A DNA stretch of 64,000 nucleotides from Beijerinckiaceae bacterium (GTDB lineage Bacteria > Pseudomonadota > Alphaproteobacteria > Rhizobiales > Beijerinckiaceae), in NCBI GenBank assembly GCA_024304885.1, contig JALJOM010000003.1:66296-130295 (forward strand), given 5' to 3'. Numbering within the stretch: the first letter of the stretch is position 1; every line of letters begins with the position of its first letter. Below the pieces are notes generated by a model, which had not been told where the DNA came from, did not search any database, and saw only the letters and a program-made list of their open reading frames with translations. Made by a program: the position numbers and the translations under genes. Shown here in pieces: positions 28,896 through 36,819 of the stretch.

Positions 28896-28924
28896 TTGTC
28901 GCCGATCGTACAGCGTTCTAATCG
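28896..28924 (+). promoter_or_regulatory. Candidate sigma-70-like promoter of pmoCAB
   Basis: TTGTCG (28896-28901) and TAATCG (28919-28924) are spaced by exactly 17 bases and lie about 155 bases before the pmoC start. The match to TTGACA/TATAAT is moderate. No binding site for a copper- or methane-responsive regulator could be recognised in the 450-base divergent region. Confidence 0.35.
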
Positions 28925-29080
28925 TAGCCTCGGATGATCGACCAATCCGTCGTCATCTCGGCCGAAAGGCTGTGGAGAGACGACCGGCACAAACCGTTCC
29001 GCGAACAAGGTTACGGCTGGGCCGGGGTCCGATCCCAAGAAGCTTGGAAACAAAACCCCAAGATCCGAGAGGCACATCTC

Positions 29081-29860
29081 ATGAGTCTAGTAACCGAAAC
29101 AGCAGGTGCGAGCGCCCTAGAGGCCTCCGCCGCGAAGCCCATCTGGGACTGGAAGCCCAGCATCTTCTTCAGCGCGGCGATCTGCGTCTACTACGTCATC
29201 GTCCGGATCTACGAGCAATACTACGGCTGGTACGCCGGGCTCGACTCGTTCGATCCCAAGTTCAACCAGTATTGGATGACGATCCTGTGGACCGAGCTGC
29301 CCCTCGAGGCGGTCTCCTTCCTCGGCCTCTGCGGCTACCTCTGGAAGACCCGCGACAAGGACCTCGCCAACGTCGCTCCGCGCGAGGAGCTGCGCCGGTT
29401 CTACTATCTCCTCGGCTGGATTCTCGTCTATGCCGTGGCGATCTACTGGGGCGCCAGCTACTTCACCGAGCAGGACGGCACCTGGCACCAGACCGTCATC
29501 CGTGACAACGACTTCACGCCGAGCCACATCATCGAGTTCTACATGAGCTACCCGATGTACATCGTCGTGGGCGTCGGCGGCTTCATGTTCGCTCGGACCC
29601 GTCTCCCGATCTTCGCCTTGAAGGGCTACTCGATCTCCTACCTGCTGCTCTTCATCGGCCCGTTCATGATCTTCCCGAACGTCGCGCTCAACGAGTGGGG
29701 CCACACGTTCTGGTTCATGGAAGAGCTGTTCGTGGCGCCGCTGCACTGGATGTTCGTGTTCTTCGGCTGGTTCGCGCTCGCCGTGTTCGGCGTGTCGCTG
29801 CAGATCCTCGGCCGCATGGGCGAGCTGTTCGAGAGCCAGAAGGACCTCTGCGGTCTCTGA
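29081..29860 (+). CDS. pmoC: Particulate methane monooxygenase subunit C
   Basis: PmoC is a membrane subunit of the copper enzyme that oxidises methane to methanol. The 259-residue product has six to seven helices and the family signature RDNDFTPSHIIEFYMSYP. The metal-site residues match those of Methylococcus: D132, H136 and H149 (equivalent to D156, H160, H173), and N204, H208 and H222 for the second site described in this subunit. NEWGHTFWFMEELFVAPLHW is intact. The ATG after AGAGG at 29081 gives the canonical length; the open frame extends 49 codons upstream without family similarity. It is the first gene of a C-A-B operon, the order of pmo/amo and not of pxmABC. Confidence 0.96.
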   Translation: MSLVTETAGASALEASAAKPIWDWKPSIFFSAAICVYYVIVRIYEQYYGWYAGLDSFDPKFNQYWMTILWTELPLEAVSFLGLCGYLWKTRDKDLANVAPREELRRFYYLLGWILVYAVAIYWGASYFTEQDGTWHQTVIRDNDFTPSHIIEFYMSYPMYIVVGVGGFMFARTRLPIFALKGYSISYLLLFIGPFMIFPNVALNEWGHTFWFMEELFVAPLHWMFVFFGWFALAVFGVSLQILGRMGELFESQKDLCGL

Positions 29861-30062
29861 GATCGGGATGCAATCGGCGGGAGTTCGGTGATGCTCGCCT
29901 GAGGTCACCGGACCGCGCATCCGACCGCGGAATCGGCCGCTCGCAGGGAACCCGAGGTTCGGCGAACGGCCGGCTCGAAGCGGCCGGGTCGGAATCGAGA
30001 CCCAACTTCTACTCGCTCCACTTGTCCGGTCCACGAGGCCGGGGAGCATCAGGGAGGACAGT

Positions 30063-30935
30063 ATGTCGTTTTTGTTCAGAAAGGCGCCAAAGATCGGCGG
30101 CACACCGGTGGTGCCCGAATCGATCTCCGCGTCCCCCGGAATCGAGGGGGGAGCCGGCGCGTCCAAGAAAGTGATGGCAGCGGACGCAGGCGCCGCCATC
30201 GCGGGAAGCCCGTTCAATTCCAAGGCCGAAGCCGCCGGGCTCATCAAGGTGGCCGATTGGCTCCTCTTGGTATCCCTCTTCTTCATCATCCTCGGCGGAT
30301 ATCACATCCACTTCATGCTCACCGCCGGCGACTGGGACTTCTGGGTCGACTGGAAGGATCGCCGCTTCTGGCCGACGGTCATCCCGATCATGGGCGTGAC
30401 CTTCATCGCCGCGTGCCAGTCCTATTTCTGGCTGAACTTCAAGCTGCCGTTCGGCGGCACGATCGCGGTGCTCGGGCTGCTCTTCGGTGAATGGGTCAAC
30501 CGCTACAACAATTTCTGGCAGTGGACCTGGTTCCCGATCAACCTCGTGTTCCCGACCCAGCTGATCCCGGGCGCGCTCTTCATCGACTGCGTGCTCCTGC
30601 TCAGCAACAGCTACATCATCACGGCGGTGGTGGGCGCGCTGGGATGGGGCCTTCTCATGTATCCCAGCAACTGGCAGATCCTCGCTCAGTTCCATCAGGG
30701 CGTCGAGGTCCAGGGCCTTCTGATGAGCGTCGCCGACCTGATCGGCTTCGAGTATGTGCGCACCTCGACCCCCGAGTACATCCGCATGGTCGAGCGCGGT
30801 ACGATGCGTACGTTCGGTAAGGACGTCGTGCCGGTCGCAGCGTTCTTCTCGGGCTTCGTGTCGATGATCGTCTACTTCGTCTGGTGGTATGTCGGTCTCA
30901 TGTTCTCGACCACCAAGTACACGAAGTCGTTCTGA
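30063..30935 (+). CDS. pmoA: Particulate methane monooxygenase subunit A, with N-terminal extension
   Basis: PmoA is a membrane subunit and the usual marker gene for methane oxidisers. From residue about 49 the sequence is classic: PFNSKAEAAG, GGYHIHFMLTAGDWDFWVDW, KLPFGGTIAVLGLLFGEW, SADLIGFEYVRTS-type text and PEYIRMVERGTMRTFGK. The C-terminal half resembles alphaproteobacterial (type II/USC-alpha-like) PmoA more than the gammaproteobacterial form. The product is 290 residues, while family members are near 250; the extra 37 or so residues form an Ala/Gly/Pro-rich leader. GGGAGGACAGT directly before the ATG at 30063 supports the long form. An internal ATG at 30174 would give a normal 253-residue protein but lacks a clear ribosome binding site. 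Confidence 0.95.
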   Translation: MSFLFRKAPKIGGTPVVPESISASPGIEGGAGASKKVMAADAGAAIAGSPFNSKAEAAGLIKVADWLLLVSLFFIILGGYHIHFMLTAGDWDFWVDWKDRRFWPTVIPIMGVTFIAACQSYFWLNFKLPFGGTIAVLGLLFGEWVNRYNNFWQWTWFPINLVFPTQLIPGALFIDCVLLLSNSYIITAVVGALGWGLLMYPSNWQILAQFHQGVEVQGLLMSVADLIGFEYVRTSTPEYIRMVERGTMRTFGKDVVPVAAFFSGFVSMIVYFVWWYVGLMFSTTKYTKSF

Positions 30936-30991
30936 TTGCCGGCCCGCGTAATCGAGCGGCGATAGGATCGTCAGAAGAACTAGAACAAGAC

Positions 30992-31006
30992 CACGGCTAA
31001 GCCGTG
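30992..31006 (+). promoter_or_regulatory. Perfect hairpin in the pmoA-pmoB spacer
   Basis: CACGGCTAAGCCGTG is a perfect inverted repeat lying just before the pmoB ribosome binding site (GGGAGAGAG). It could protect pmoCA mRNA or mark a processing site between pmoA and pmoB, giving different subunit mRNA levels. The function is inferred. Confidence 0.5.
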
Positions 31007-31019
31007 TGGGAGAGAGTAC

Positions 31020-32303
31020 ATGTTGAAGACAATGCTCAGTGCAGTGACGCGAGGCGCGAAACGCCACGCAACGCGGCTGGTCGCTCTGGGGCTTGCCGCT
31101 GGCGTCGCGGCCGTCGCGGGTGTCGCCTCGGTCGGGACCGCCGAAGCCCATGGTGAGAAGTCGCAGGCCGCCTTCCTCCGCATGCGTACCCTCGGCTGGT
31201 ACGACATGAAGTGGTCGAAGAAGGTCGTGAACGTCAACGAGGAGTTCGAGATCACCGGCAAGCTGCGCATCATGAATGCGTGGCCGGTCGCGGTCAGGAC
31301 CCCGGAAACCGCCTTCCTCAATGTCGGCGAGCCCGGCCCGGTCGCCGTCAGAAAGGTCGCGATCGTCGGCGGTCAGTTCCAGCCCCGCTCCCTCGCTCTG
31401 GAAGTGGGTAAGGAATACGAGTTCAGGATCGTGCTCAAGGCCCGTCGTGAAGGCCGTTGGCACATCCACAGCCAGCTCAGCGTCGAGACCGGCGGCCCGA
31501 TTCCCGGACCGGGCGAATGGATCGAGATCAAGGGCAGCATGAACGACTTCCGGAATCCCGTGACGCTCCTCAACGGGACCACGATCGATCTCGAGACCTA
31601 CGGAATCGGCGAGATCTATATGTGGCACCTCTTGTGGTTCATCCTCGGATTCGCCTGGCTCTTCTACTGGTTCAGCCAGAAGGGCTTCGTCGGGCGGTTC
31701 CTCTGGGTCGCCTCGGGACGTGGCGAAGAGCTGATCGGCCCGAACGAGATCCGGATCGGTGTCGGTGCCCTCGTCGGCGTGTTGCTCGTCGTCGGCATTA
31801 CCTGGGGCTGGGCCGCGGCCAAGTACCCGAACACGATCCCTCTGCAGGCCGGTAACCTGAAGAACATCGTGCCGATCGCGGACACCGACGCGCCGATCAA
31901 GATCAAGTACGAAGGCGGTGACTACAAGGTGCCGGGACGTGAGCTCGCGGCCACCTACACGATCACCAACAACGCCAAGGAGCCGATCCGGATCGGCGAG
32001 TTCATCACCGCCGGGTTGCGGTTCCTGAACCCCGACGTCTATACCCAGAAGGTCGACTATCCCGACTACATCCTGGCCGACAAGGGTCTGTTGCTGAGCG
32101 ACAACACCCCGATCGGACCTGGCGAGACGCGCAAGATCACCATCACCGCCAAGGACGCGCGGTGGGACATCGAGCGTCTCTCGGGCCTGTCCTACGACGT
32201 CGACAGCTCGTTCGCCGGTATCCTGTTCTTCTTCACGCCGAGCGGCACGCGCTACCATCAGGAAGTCAGCGGGTTCGTCCTGCCGACCTTCATCTCGGGC
32301 TGA
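31020..32303 (+). CDS. pmoB: Particulate methane monooxygenase subunit B
   Basis: PmoB is the largely periplasmic subunit with two cupredoxin-like domains joined by two membrane helices. The 427-residue product has a long signal sequence ending TAEA-HGEKSQ, so the mature N-terminus would be His. The copper ligands of the CuB site are all present: H44, H148 and H150 (equivalent to H33, H137, H139), in AHGEKSQ and RWHIHSQ. MWHLLWFILGFAWLFYWF is the first helix and the second is around VGALVGVLLVVGITWGW. The C-terminal domain ends SGTRYHQEVSGFVLPTF. Together with intact pmoC and pmoA sites, this predicts a functional enzyme. Confidence 0.96.
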   Translation: MLKTMLSAVTRGAKRHATRLVALGLAAGVAAVAGVASVGTAEAHGEKSQAAFLRMRTLGWYDMKWSKKVVNVNEEFEITGKLRIMNAWPVAVRTPETAFLNVGEPGPVAVRKVAIVGGQFQPRSLALEVGKEYEFRIVLKARREGRWHIHSQLSVETGGPIPGPGEWIEIKGSMNDFRNPVTLLNGTTIDLETYGIGEIYMWHLLWFILGFAWLFYWFSQKGFVGRFLWVASGRGEELIGPNEIRIGVGALVGVLLVVGITWGWAAAKYPNTIPLQAGNLKNIVPIADTDAPIKIKYEGGDYKVPGRELAATYTITNNAKEPIRIGEFITAGLRFLNPDVYTQKVDYPDYILADKGLLLSDNTPIGPGETRKITITAKDARWDIERLSGLSYDVDSSFAGILFFFTPSGTRYHQEVSGFVLPTFISG

Positions 32304-32351
32304 GCGGGCTCTGCTGCAAGGCATAAGCGAAATGGTCTCGTAAGAAGACTG

Positions 32352-32383
32352 CCCCCGCCGGAGCCGAAGGGCCTCGGCGGGGG
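32352..32383 (+). terminator. Terminator or attenuator after pmoB
   Basis: CCCCCGCCG (32352-32360) pairs with CGGCGGGGG (32375-32383), followed by TTAATGTTT. The strong stem lies between pmoB and the PmoD-like gene only 24 bases before the latter's start. It probably ends most pmoCAB transcripts and leaves partial read-through for the downstream gene. Confidence 0.6.
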
Positions 32384-32407
32384 TTAATGTTTCGAGGAGG
32401 ACGATTC

Positions 32408-33013
32408 ATGATCCGCCGAGCCATGTGCACGGCAGGCCTGGTCATGCCGCTTCTTGCATCCACCGCACTCGGGCATGGCGGTGTCAGCATCGAGAACGAT
32501 CTTTGCATCCTCAGGGTCGGCCCGAGCACGGTCCATTTCACCGGCTACCAGCCGGCACGCAGCTACAAGGAGTTCTGCGAGGATATTCCCCATACGGGGA
32601 TGACGATCATCGTCCTGGACCTGGTCGATTCCGACTTGCGCAACATGGAGACGGAAGTTCGCGTCGTGCGAGATCCGGGCGGTGGCGGGGTCCCGATCGG
32701 CCGGAGGATGTTGAGCGAGGCGGAGATCAAGAGCAGCGAGGTTCTCGCGGCGACCGAAGCCTACATGCCTCCGTCCCTCTATCCGAATGGAACCCTCAAG
32801 TTCGAGCACGACTTCAAGAATGCCGGTCAATATATCGGTATCGTCACGGTCCGGAACGAGCACGGCCAGGAATACGTCTCTCAGTTCCCCTTCATCGTCG
32901 GTCCGGATTGGAGCAAGATCGTCCCCTTCTATAGCCTGATCGCTTTGGCCGTCGGGCTCTGCGGCTTTCTCGTCTGGAAGCTCGGCTGGCAGAGGAGGTT
33001 CAAGACCAAGTAG
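32408..33013 (+). CDS. Membrane-anchored periplasmic protein downstream of pmoB (possible PmoD/AmoD-type)
   Basis: The 201-residue product has a signal peptide (residues 1-22, cleavage near ALG-HGG), a periplasmic domain, and a C-terminal membrane helix (YSLIALAVGLCGFLVWKL) with a basic tail. ENDLCILRVGPSTVHFTGYQP, EFCEDIPHTG, IIVLDLVDSDL and RNMETEV align with the protein encoded divergently upstream of pmoC, as does YPNGTLKFEHDF...AGQY. The shared Cys pair and His could hold a metal. Position directly after pmoB fits pmoD/amoD, whose products have the same topology. Family assignment is an inference. GAGGAGGACGATTC before the ATG is a strong ribosome binding site. Confidence 0.7.
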   Translation: MIRRAMCTAGLVMPLLASTALGHGGVSIENDLCILRVGPSTVHFTGYQPARSYKEFCEDIPHTGMTIIVLDLVDSDLRNMETEVRVVRDPGGGGVPIGRRMLSEAEIKSSEVLAATEAYMPPSLYPNGTLKFEHDFKNAGQYIGIVTVRNEHGQEYVSQFPFIVGPDWSKIVPFYSLIALAVGLCGFLVWKLGWQRRFKTK

Positions 33014-33533
33014 GCTTCGACCCTCCTGCCGGAACCGCACTGGACCGGCGTCGTCAGGGTGCTATCTTGCCCGCGACGAAGACGAGGGCGTCTCCCCCGA
33101 TCGAAAGCCGCGGTCGCCCCGGAGGCATGCTCCGCCCGAGGCGGTGCGTTGCCGGATCGCCTTCGAAGGCGGGGGCGTGCGCTTTTTCCAGCGAGTTCTC
33201 CTCCGGTTCGCGTTGCGCTGGCGATGGATCGCGACAGCGACATAGCGATGCGAAAATGCAAGGATCGAGAGTTGCTTTCCGCAGCTGGATCGGAAACCGG
33301 CTCCAATCCCGATCCTCGTGATCGATCCGAGCCGGGGCCAATTTGCCGGCCTCTCGAAGTCGATCCGGCGGCTGCGCCGAGCCGCATTTCCCGAACGATC
33401 CGGGCTTGGTGTCGTGGCGCTGCGACGACCGAAAGCTCGAGTGGCTTTTTCCGCACCGATCGGATCGAGACGTCACTTCGGTCGGAAAAGCCGACCGTCC
33501 GATCCGAGCGCCAACCTCAACGCCGAGCGTCCC
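33014..33533. other. Intergenic region after the PmoD-like gene
   Basis: I see no gene in these 520 bases. A degenerate family A fragment lies at 33271-33304 (GTTGCTTTCCGCAGCTGGAT with CGGAAACCGGCTCC). Open frames on both strands lack family features. Confidence 0.45.
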
Positions 33534-34073
33534 ATGCAGATCAAACTCCCGTTCAACATCAAGCTTCCGACGGATCTCGAGAAGATCGTCCTCATCCTTC
33601 GCGCCGAGCTCGGTCCGGATTCCCTGCCTGTCTCCCAGCCCTTGCTCGGGGCCTGCCTCGCGGCCTATGCCTTCGGCCTGTTCATGAACTTGGTCCTCTA
33701 CAAGTCCATCCCTCAAGCCATCGGCATCGCAGTGACCGGGGTCGTGCTGCTCGTGGTGCTCACTGGCGGCAGCCTCTACCTGCTCGGTTACGTCAAGCGA
33801 CTGCACCAGACCCTCACGGCCCTCGCCGGAACCGGCGCTCTCGTCGCGATCGTGACCTTCGGCGTCCGTCTCGTCCTCACCATCGGCATGCCCGAGGAAG
33901 TCGTGACCGTGAATCTCATGCGGTTCCTGATGCTTCCCTTGTTCTTGTGGAATGTCCTCGTCTTCATGGCGATCCTGCGGATCGCATTCTCCGGGCGATT
34001 GATCCCCGGACTTGCCGTGGCGGCCGCCTACATGGTCATGCTCGAGTTCCTCGTTCCGCTCTATTTCGGCTGA
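33534..34073 (+). CDS. Small polytopic membrane protein near the pmo operon, unknown function
   Basis: I do not recognise this 179-residue protein. After an amphipathic N-terminus (MQIKLPFNIKLPTDLEKIVL) it has five hydrophobic segments, roughly at residues 40-60, 63-85, 95-115, 128-148 and 155-175. It has no obvious catalytic motif. It lies 520 bases after the PmoD-like gene on the same strand, and codon use agrees with the neighbours. A link to methane oxidation is only suggested by location. The Met at MQIKLPF is chosen because the upstream part of the frame is Arg-rich shadow sequence. Confidence 0.7.
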   Translation: MQIKLPFNIKLPTDLEKIVLILRAELGPDSLPVSQPLLGACLAAYAFGLFMNLVLYKSIPQAIGIAVTGVVLLVVLTGGSLYLLGYVKRLHQTLTALAGTGALVAIVTFGVRLVLTIGMPEEVVTVNLMRFLMLPLFLWNVLVFMAILRIAFSGRLIPGLAVAAAYMVMLEFLVPLYFG

Positions 34074-34227
34074 ATCGGGTGCGCGGGCCGGGTGGGGTCG
34101 CGAGGCCGATCGGGGCCCCGGCCGAGCCCCGGCCGGCGTGACGAGGAGATGTGCTGCGCGCTACTGTGGCGGATGCAGCGGGCCGTGCGGGTCTTTCGCG
34201 GTGTAGGAGGCGTCTGCGCGACGCCGG

Positions 34228-34767
34228 TCAAGCGGGCGTCGCGGCTCTCGCGCGATCTATCGCCTGGCGAACCAGGCGCCTGGCCTCCGCGGCGTCACCC
34301 CAACCTTTGATCTCGACCCATTTTCCGGGCTCGAGATCCTTGTAATGCGCAAAGAAATGCTCGATCTGCCGCAACGTGATGTCGGGCAGATCGGTGTAGT
34401 TCTCGACAGTCTCGTAGCGTCGCGTCAGCCGGGACGAGGGGACGGCGAGAATCTTCTCGTCCCCGCCCGCCTCGTCCCGCATGAGCAGGACGCCGACGAC
34501 CTTGCAGCTCAAGACCGCTCCCGGGACGATCGCCCGCGTATTGGCGACGATGACGTCGCAAGGATCGCCGTCCTCCGACAGGGTATGGGGGATGAACCCG
34601 TAGTTTCCGGGATAGCGCATCGACGTGTACAGGAATCGATCGACCACGAGAACGCCCGCGGCCTTGTCGAGCTCGTACTTGATCGGTTCCCCTCCGATCG
34701 GGACCTCGACGAGGACGTTCACGATGTCGGGCGGGTTTTCGCCGGTCGAGATGGCGTCGAGACGCAT
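34228..34767 (-). CDS. ppa: Inorganic pyrophosphatase (family I)
   Basis: It hydrolyses pyrophosphate to phosphate in the cytoplasm and pulls biosynthetic reactions forward. The 179-residue product carries the family I signature: [27 protein letters not shown], and the metal site DGDPCDVIV. The C-terminal [17 protein letters not shown] is also conserved. Length is standard for the bacterial hexameric enzyme. It stands alone on the minus strand and converges with the membrane protein gene. Confidence 0.97.
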   Translation of the reverse strand: MRLDAISTGENPPDIVNVLVEVPIGGEPIKYELDKAAGVLVVDRFLYTSMRYPGNYGFIPHTLSEDGDPCDVIVANTRAIVPGAVLSCKVVGVLLMRDEAGGDEKILAVPSSRLTRRYETVENYTDLPDITLRQIEHFFAHYKDLEPGKWVEIKGWGDAAEARRLVRQAIDRARAATPA

Positions 34768-35098
34768 GAGCTACTCCGAGGATTCAGAAATTCGAGCCGA
34801 GCCGAAGCCTCACCCCGAGCTTCGAGCCGATTGCATCTCGCCCGGCCGCCGGCCCGACCTCGGGCCGGGGTGAACCGCGACGAGGCGAGAGGCGCAGCAC
34901 GAGCGAGGTCTGTACTCTGCATGCTCGAGCGCGCATGATCGAGCGGAACAGGCCCGTGAACCATTCACCCTCCGTCCCGGCCGGACGTGTTGACCGCCGG
35001 AGCGATTTTTTGGTGAAGCTTCGCCCCATCGCCGCAAGATACCGCGCTGCTCGATCATGGCTTCGTATCCTTCGACCCCTTCTGAAGACAAATCGCCG
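34768..35098. other. Divergent intergenic region, ppa and caspase-like gene
   Basis: These 331 bases hold the promoters of two divergent genes. I could not assign -35/-10 elements with confidence, and no small gene or family A/B repeat is seen. Confidence 0.35.
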
Positions 35099-36703
35099 AT
35101 GAGCGTCACACTGAGCAATGCTCGCAGCGTCATGGGACTCGTCGCGGCCCTCGCCGCCTGCGTGGCGATCGGGTTCGCCGGGCCCGGCACGGCGACGGCC
35201 GAGCCGATCTTCACAGGAGCCAAGCACGCCCTCGTCATCGGCAATGGCAGCTACGCCGCCGGGGAGGCCCCCATGAACGTCCCGGTGAGGAATGCCCAGA
35301 GCCTCGCCGAGGAGCTCCGACGCAACGGGTTCATGGTCGAGCTGCACGAAAATCTCCGCAAGGATGCCATGGAGCGGGTCGTACGCACCTTCGCGGAGAG
35401 GATCGAGCGGGGCGATTGTGTACTTCTCTTCTTCAGCGGCTACGCCGTCCAGGTCGAGAGATCGATCTACCTGGTGCCGGTCGATGCCGATATCTGGACG
35501 GCGCGGGAAGTCGGCCTGCAATCGATCGCCCTCGCCGCAGTCACCGGAGCTTTCGAGGATGCCGGGGCAAAGGTCAAGCTCTTGATCCTCGACGCGTCGC
35601 GCCGCAATCCGTTCGAGAGGCGGTTTCGGACCTTGTCGTCGGGGCTCGCCCCGACCGCTCTGCCCGATGGGAGCGTCTTGATCTCCGCGGCGGGAGCCGG
35701 CGAGGTCGCGGACGACGGCGACGGCGAGACCAGCATCTTCCTCGGCGAGCTCTTGAAGGAGATGCGCGCGCCGGATCTCACCGTACAGGACATATTCGAC
35801 CGGACCCGGATCGGGGTCGACCGCGCCACGAACGGCGCCCAGCGACCCTTCGTCCTTTCCACCCTCGGGCAAGATCTCTATCTCGCACCGCGCAAGGGCG
35901 CCCCCGTGCCGGCGCCGACGGAGCCCGAGCCGTCGCCTGCCGCCATGCCGGCAGGCGAGCCGACGCCGGGCTCGGTCTTTCGGGACTGCGAGAGATGTCC
36001 CGATGTCGTGGTGATCGCGCCCGGCGCCTTCGCCATGGGCTCCGACGATTTCGAGACCGAGAAGCCGGTTCATCGTGCCGTGATCGCGAAACCTTTCGCC
36101 ATGGGCCGCTCCGAGGTCACGCTCGCGCAATGGGACGCCTGCGTCGCGGACGGGGGCTGCACCGGCCGGCCGAACGGCCAGGGCCGCGGTCCCGGCAACT
36201 TGCCTGCGGCCGCGCTGAGCTGGCACGACGCCGTGGCCTATGTCACATGGCTGAGCCGCGTTTCCGGCCACACCTATCGGCTCCCGACCGAGACCGAATG
36301 GGAATATGCCGCGCGCGGCGGAACCGCCACGGCCTATTGGTGGGGTGCCGACGCGGGCGTGGGATTCGCCAATTGCCGCGGTTGTGGCGGGGACGGCGGC
36401 CGCCGGGCCGTGGCGGTCGGAACCTACCGGCCCAATCCCTTCGGGCTCGTCGATACCGCCGGAAACGTCGCGGAATGGGTCGCAGATTGCTGGACCGAGT
36501 CCTATCGCGACGCCCGAGGCGAAGCGGGCATGCGCGCGACCGGTGCCTGCAAGCAGAGGGTCGTGCGCGGGGGCTCGTTCGACAGCGGTCCGCGCTATGT
36601 CCGCTCGGCGTCACGATTTCCTTATGATCCCGACCTGCGCTATTACGCGAACGGGGTGCGGGTCCTACGCGAGCTGCCTCGGGCGGAAGAAAACATACGA
36701 TAG
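35099..36703 (+). CDS. Secreted pseudo-caspase fused to a formylglycine-generating-enzyme (SUMF1-like) domain
   Basis: The 534-residue product (from MSVTLSNARS) has a signal peptide ending ATA-EP. A peptidase C14 (caspase-like) domain covers about residues 38-260, a Pro/Ala linker follows, and an FGE-sulfatase domain covers about 295-525 (APGAFAMGSDDFETEKP, RLPTETEWEYAARGG, GNVAEWVADCW, RVVRGGSF). In the caspase fold the catalytic His position, usually S/AGHG, reads FFSGYAVQ. The catalytic Cys position, usually LDACR, reads LILDASRRNPF. Both catalytic residues are therefore replaced (Tyr and Ser), so protease activity is unlikely. Such fusions occur in secreted or signalling proteins; the FGE-like part may bind rather than modify a partner. 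An in-frame ATG 14 codons upstream is possible. Confidence 0.85.
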   Translation: MSVTLSNARSVMGLVAALAACVAIGFAGPGTATAEPIFTGAKHALVIGNGSYAAGEAPMNVPVRNAQSLAEELRRNGFMVELHENLRKDAMERVVRTFAERIERGDCVLLFFSGYAVQVERSIYLVPVDADIWTAREVGLQSIALAAVTGAFEDAGAKVKLLILDASRRNPFERRFRTLSSGLAPTALPDGSVLISAAGAGEVADDGDGETSIFLGELLKEMRAPDLTVQDIFDRTRIGVDRATNGAQRPFVLSTLGQDLYLAPRKGAPVPAPTEPEPSPAAMPAGEPTPGSVFRDCERCPDVVVIAPGAFAMGSDDFETEKPVHRAVIAKPFAMGRSEVTLAQWDACVADGGCTGRPNGQGRGPGNLPAAALSWHDAVAYVTWLSRVSGHTYRLPTETEWEYAARGGTATAYWWGADAGVGFANCRGCGGDGGRRAVAVGTYRPNPFGLVDTAGNVAEWVADCWTESYRDARGEAGMRATGACKQRVVRGGSFDSGPRYVRSASRFPYDPDLRYYANGVRVLRELPRAEENIR

Positions 36704-36708
36704 GGCGC

Positions 36709-36745
36709 TGTCCGATCGATTCGAACCGGAAAGCAGCTCGGGTGT
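36709..36745 (+). repeat. Degenerate family A fragment
   Basis: GCGCTGTCCGATCGATTCGA with ACCGGAAAGCAGCTCG resembles the 5' palindrome of family A. It starts six bases after the stop codon of the caspase-like gene. Confidence 0.45.
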
Positions 36746-36819
36746 CGCGACGTCGCTCGTTCTCGAATGGAGCTCGTGCCGACCTCGCCGAAGGAGGCTC
36801 CAGCCGTGACAGGCTCGCC

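Noticed and set aside
29081-32303. Assignment as pxmABC or amoCAB instead of pmo
   Set aside because: Gene order C-A-B excludes the A-B-C order of pxm. The PmoA text and the alphaproteobacterial context favour methane over ammonia oxidation, although substrate cannot be proven from sequence.
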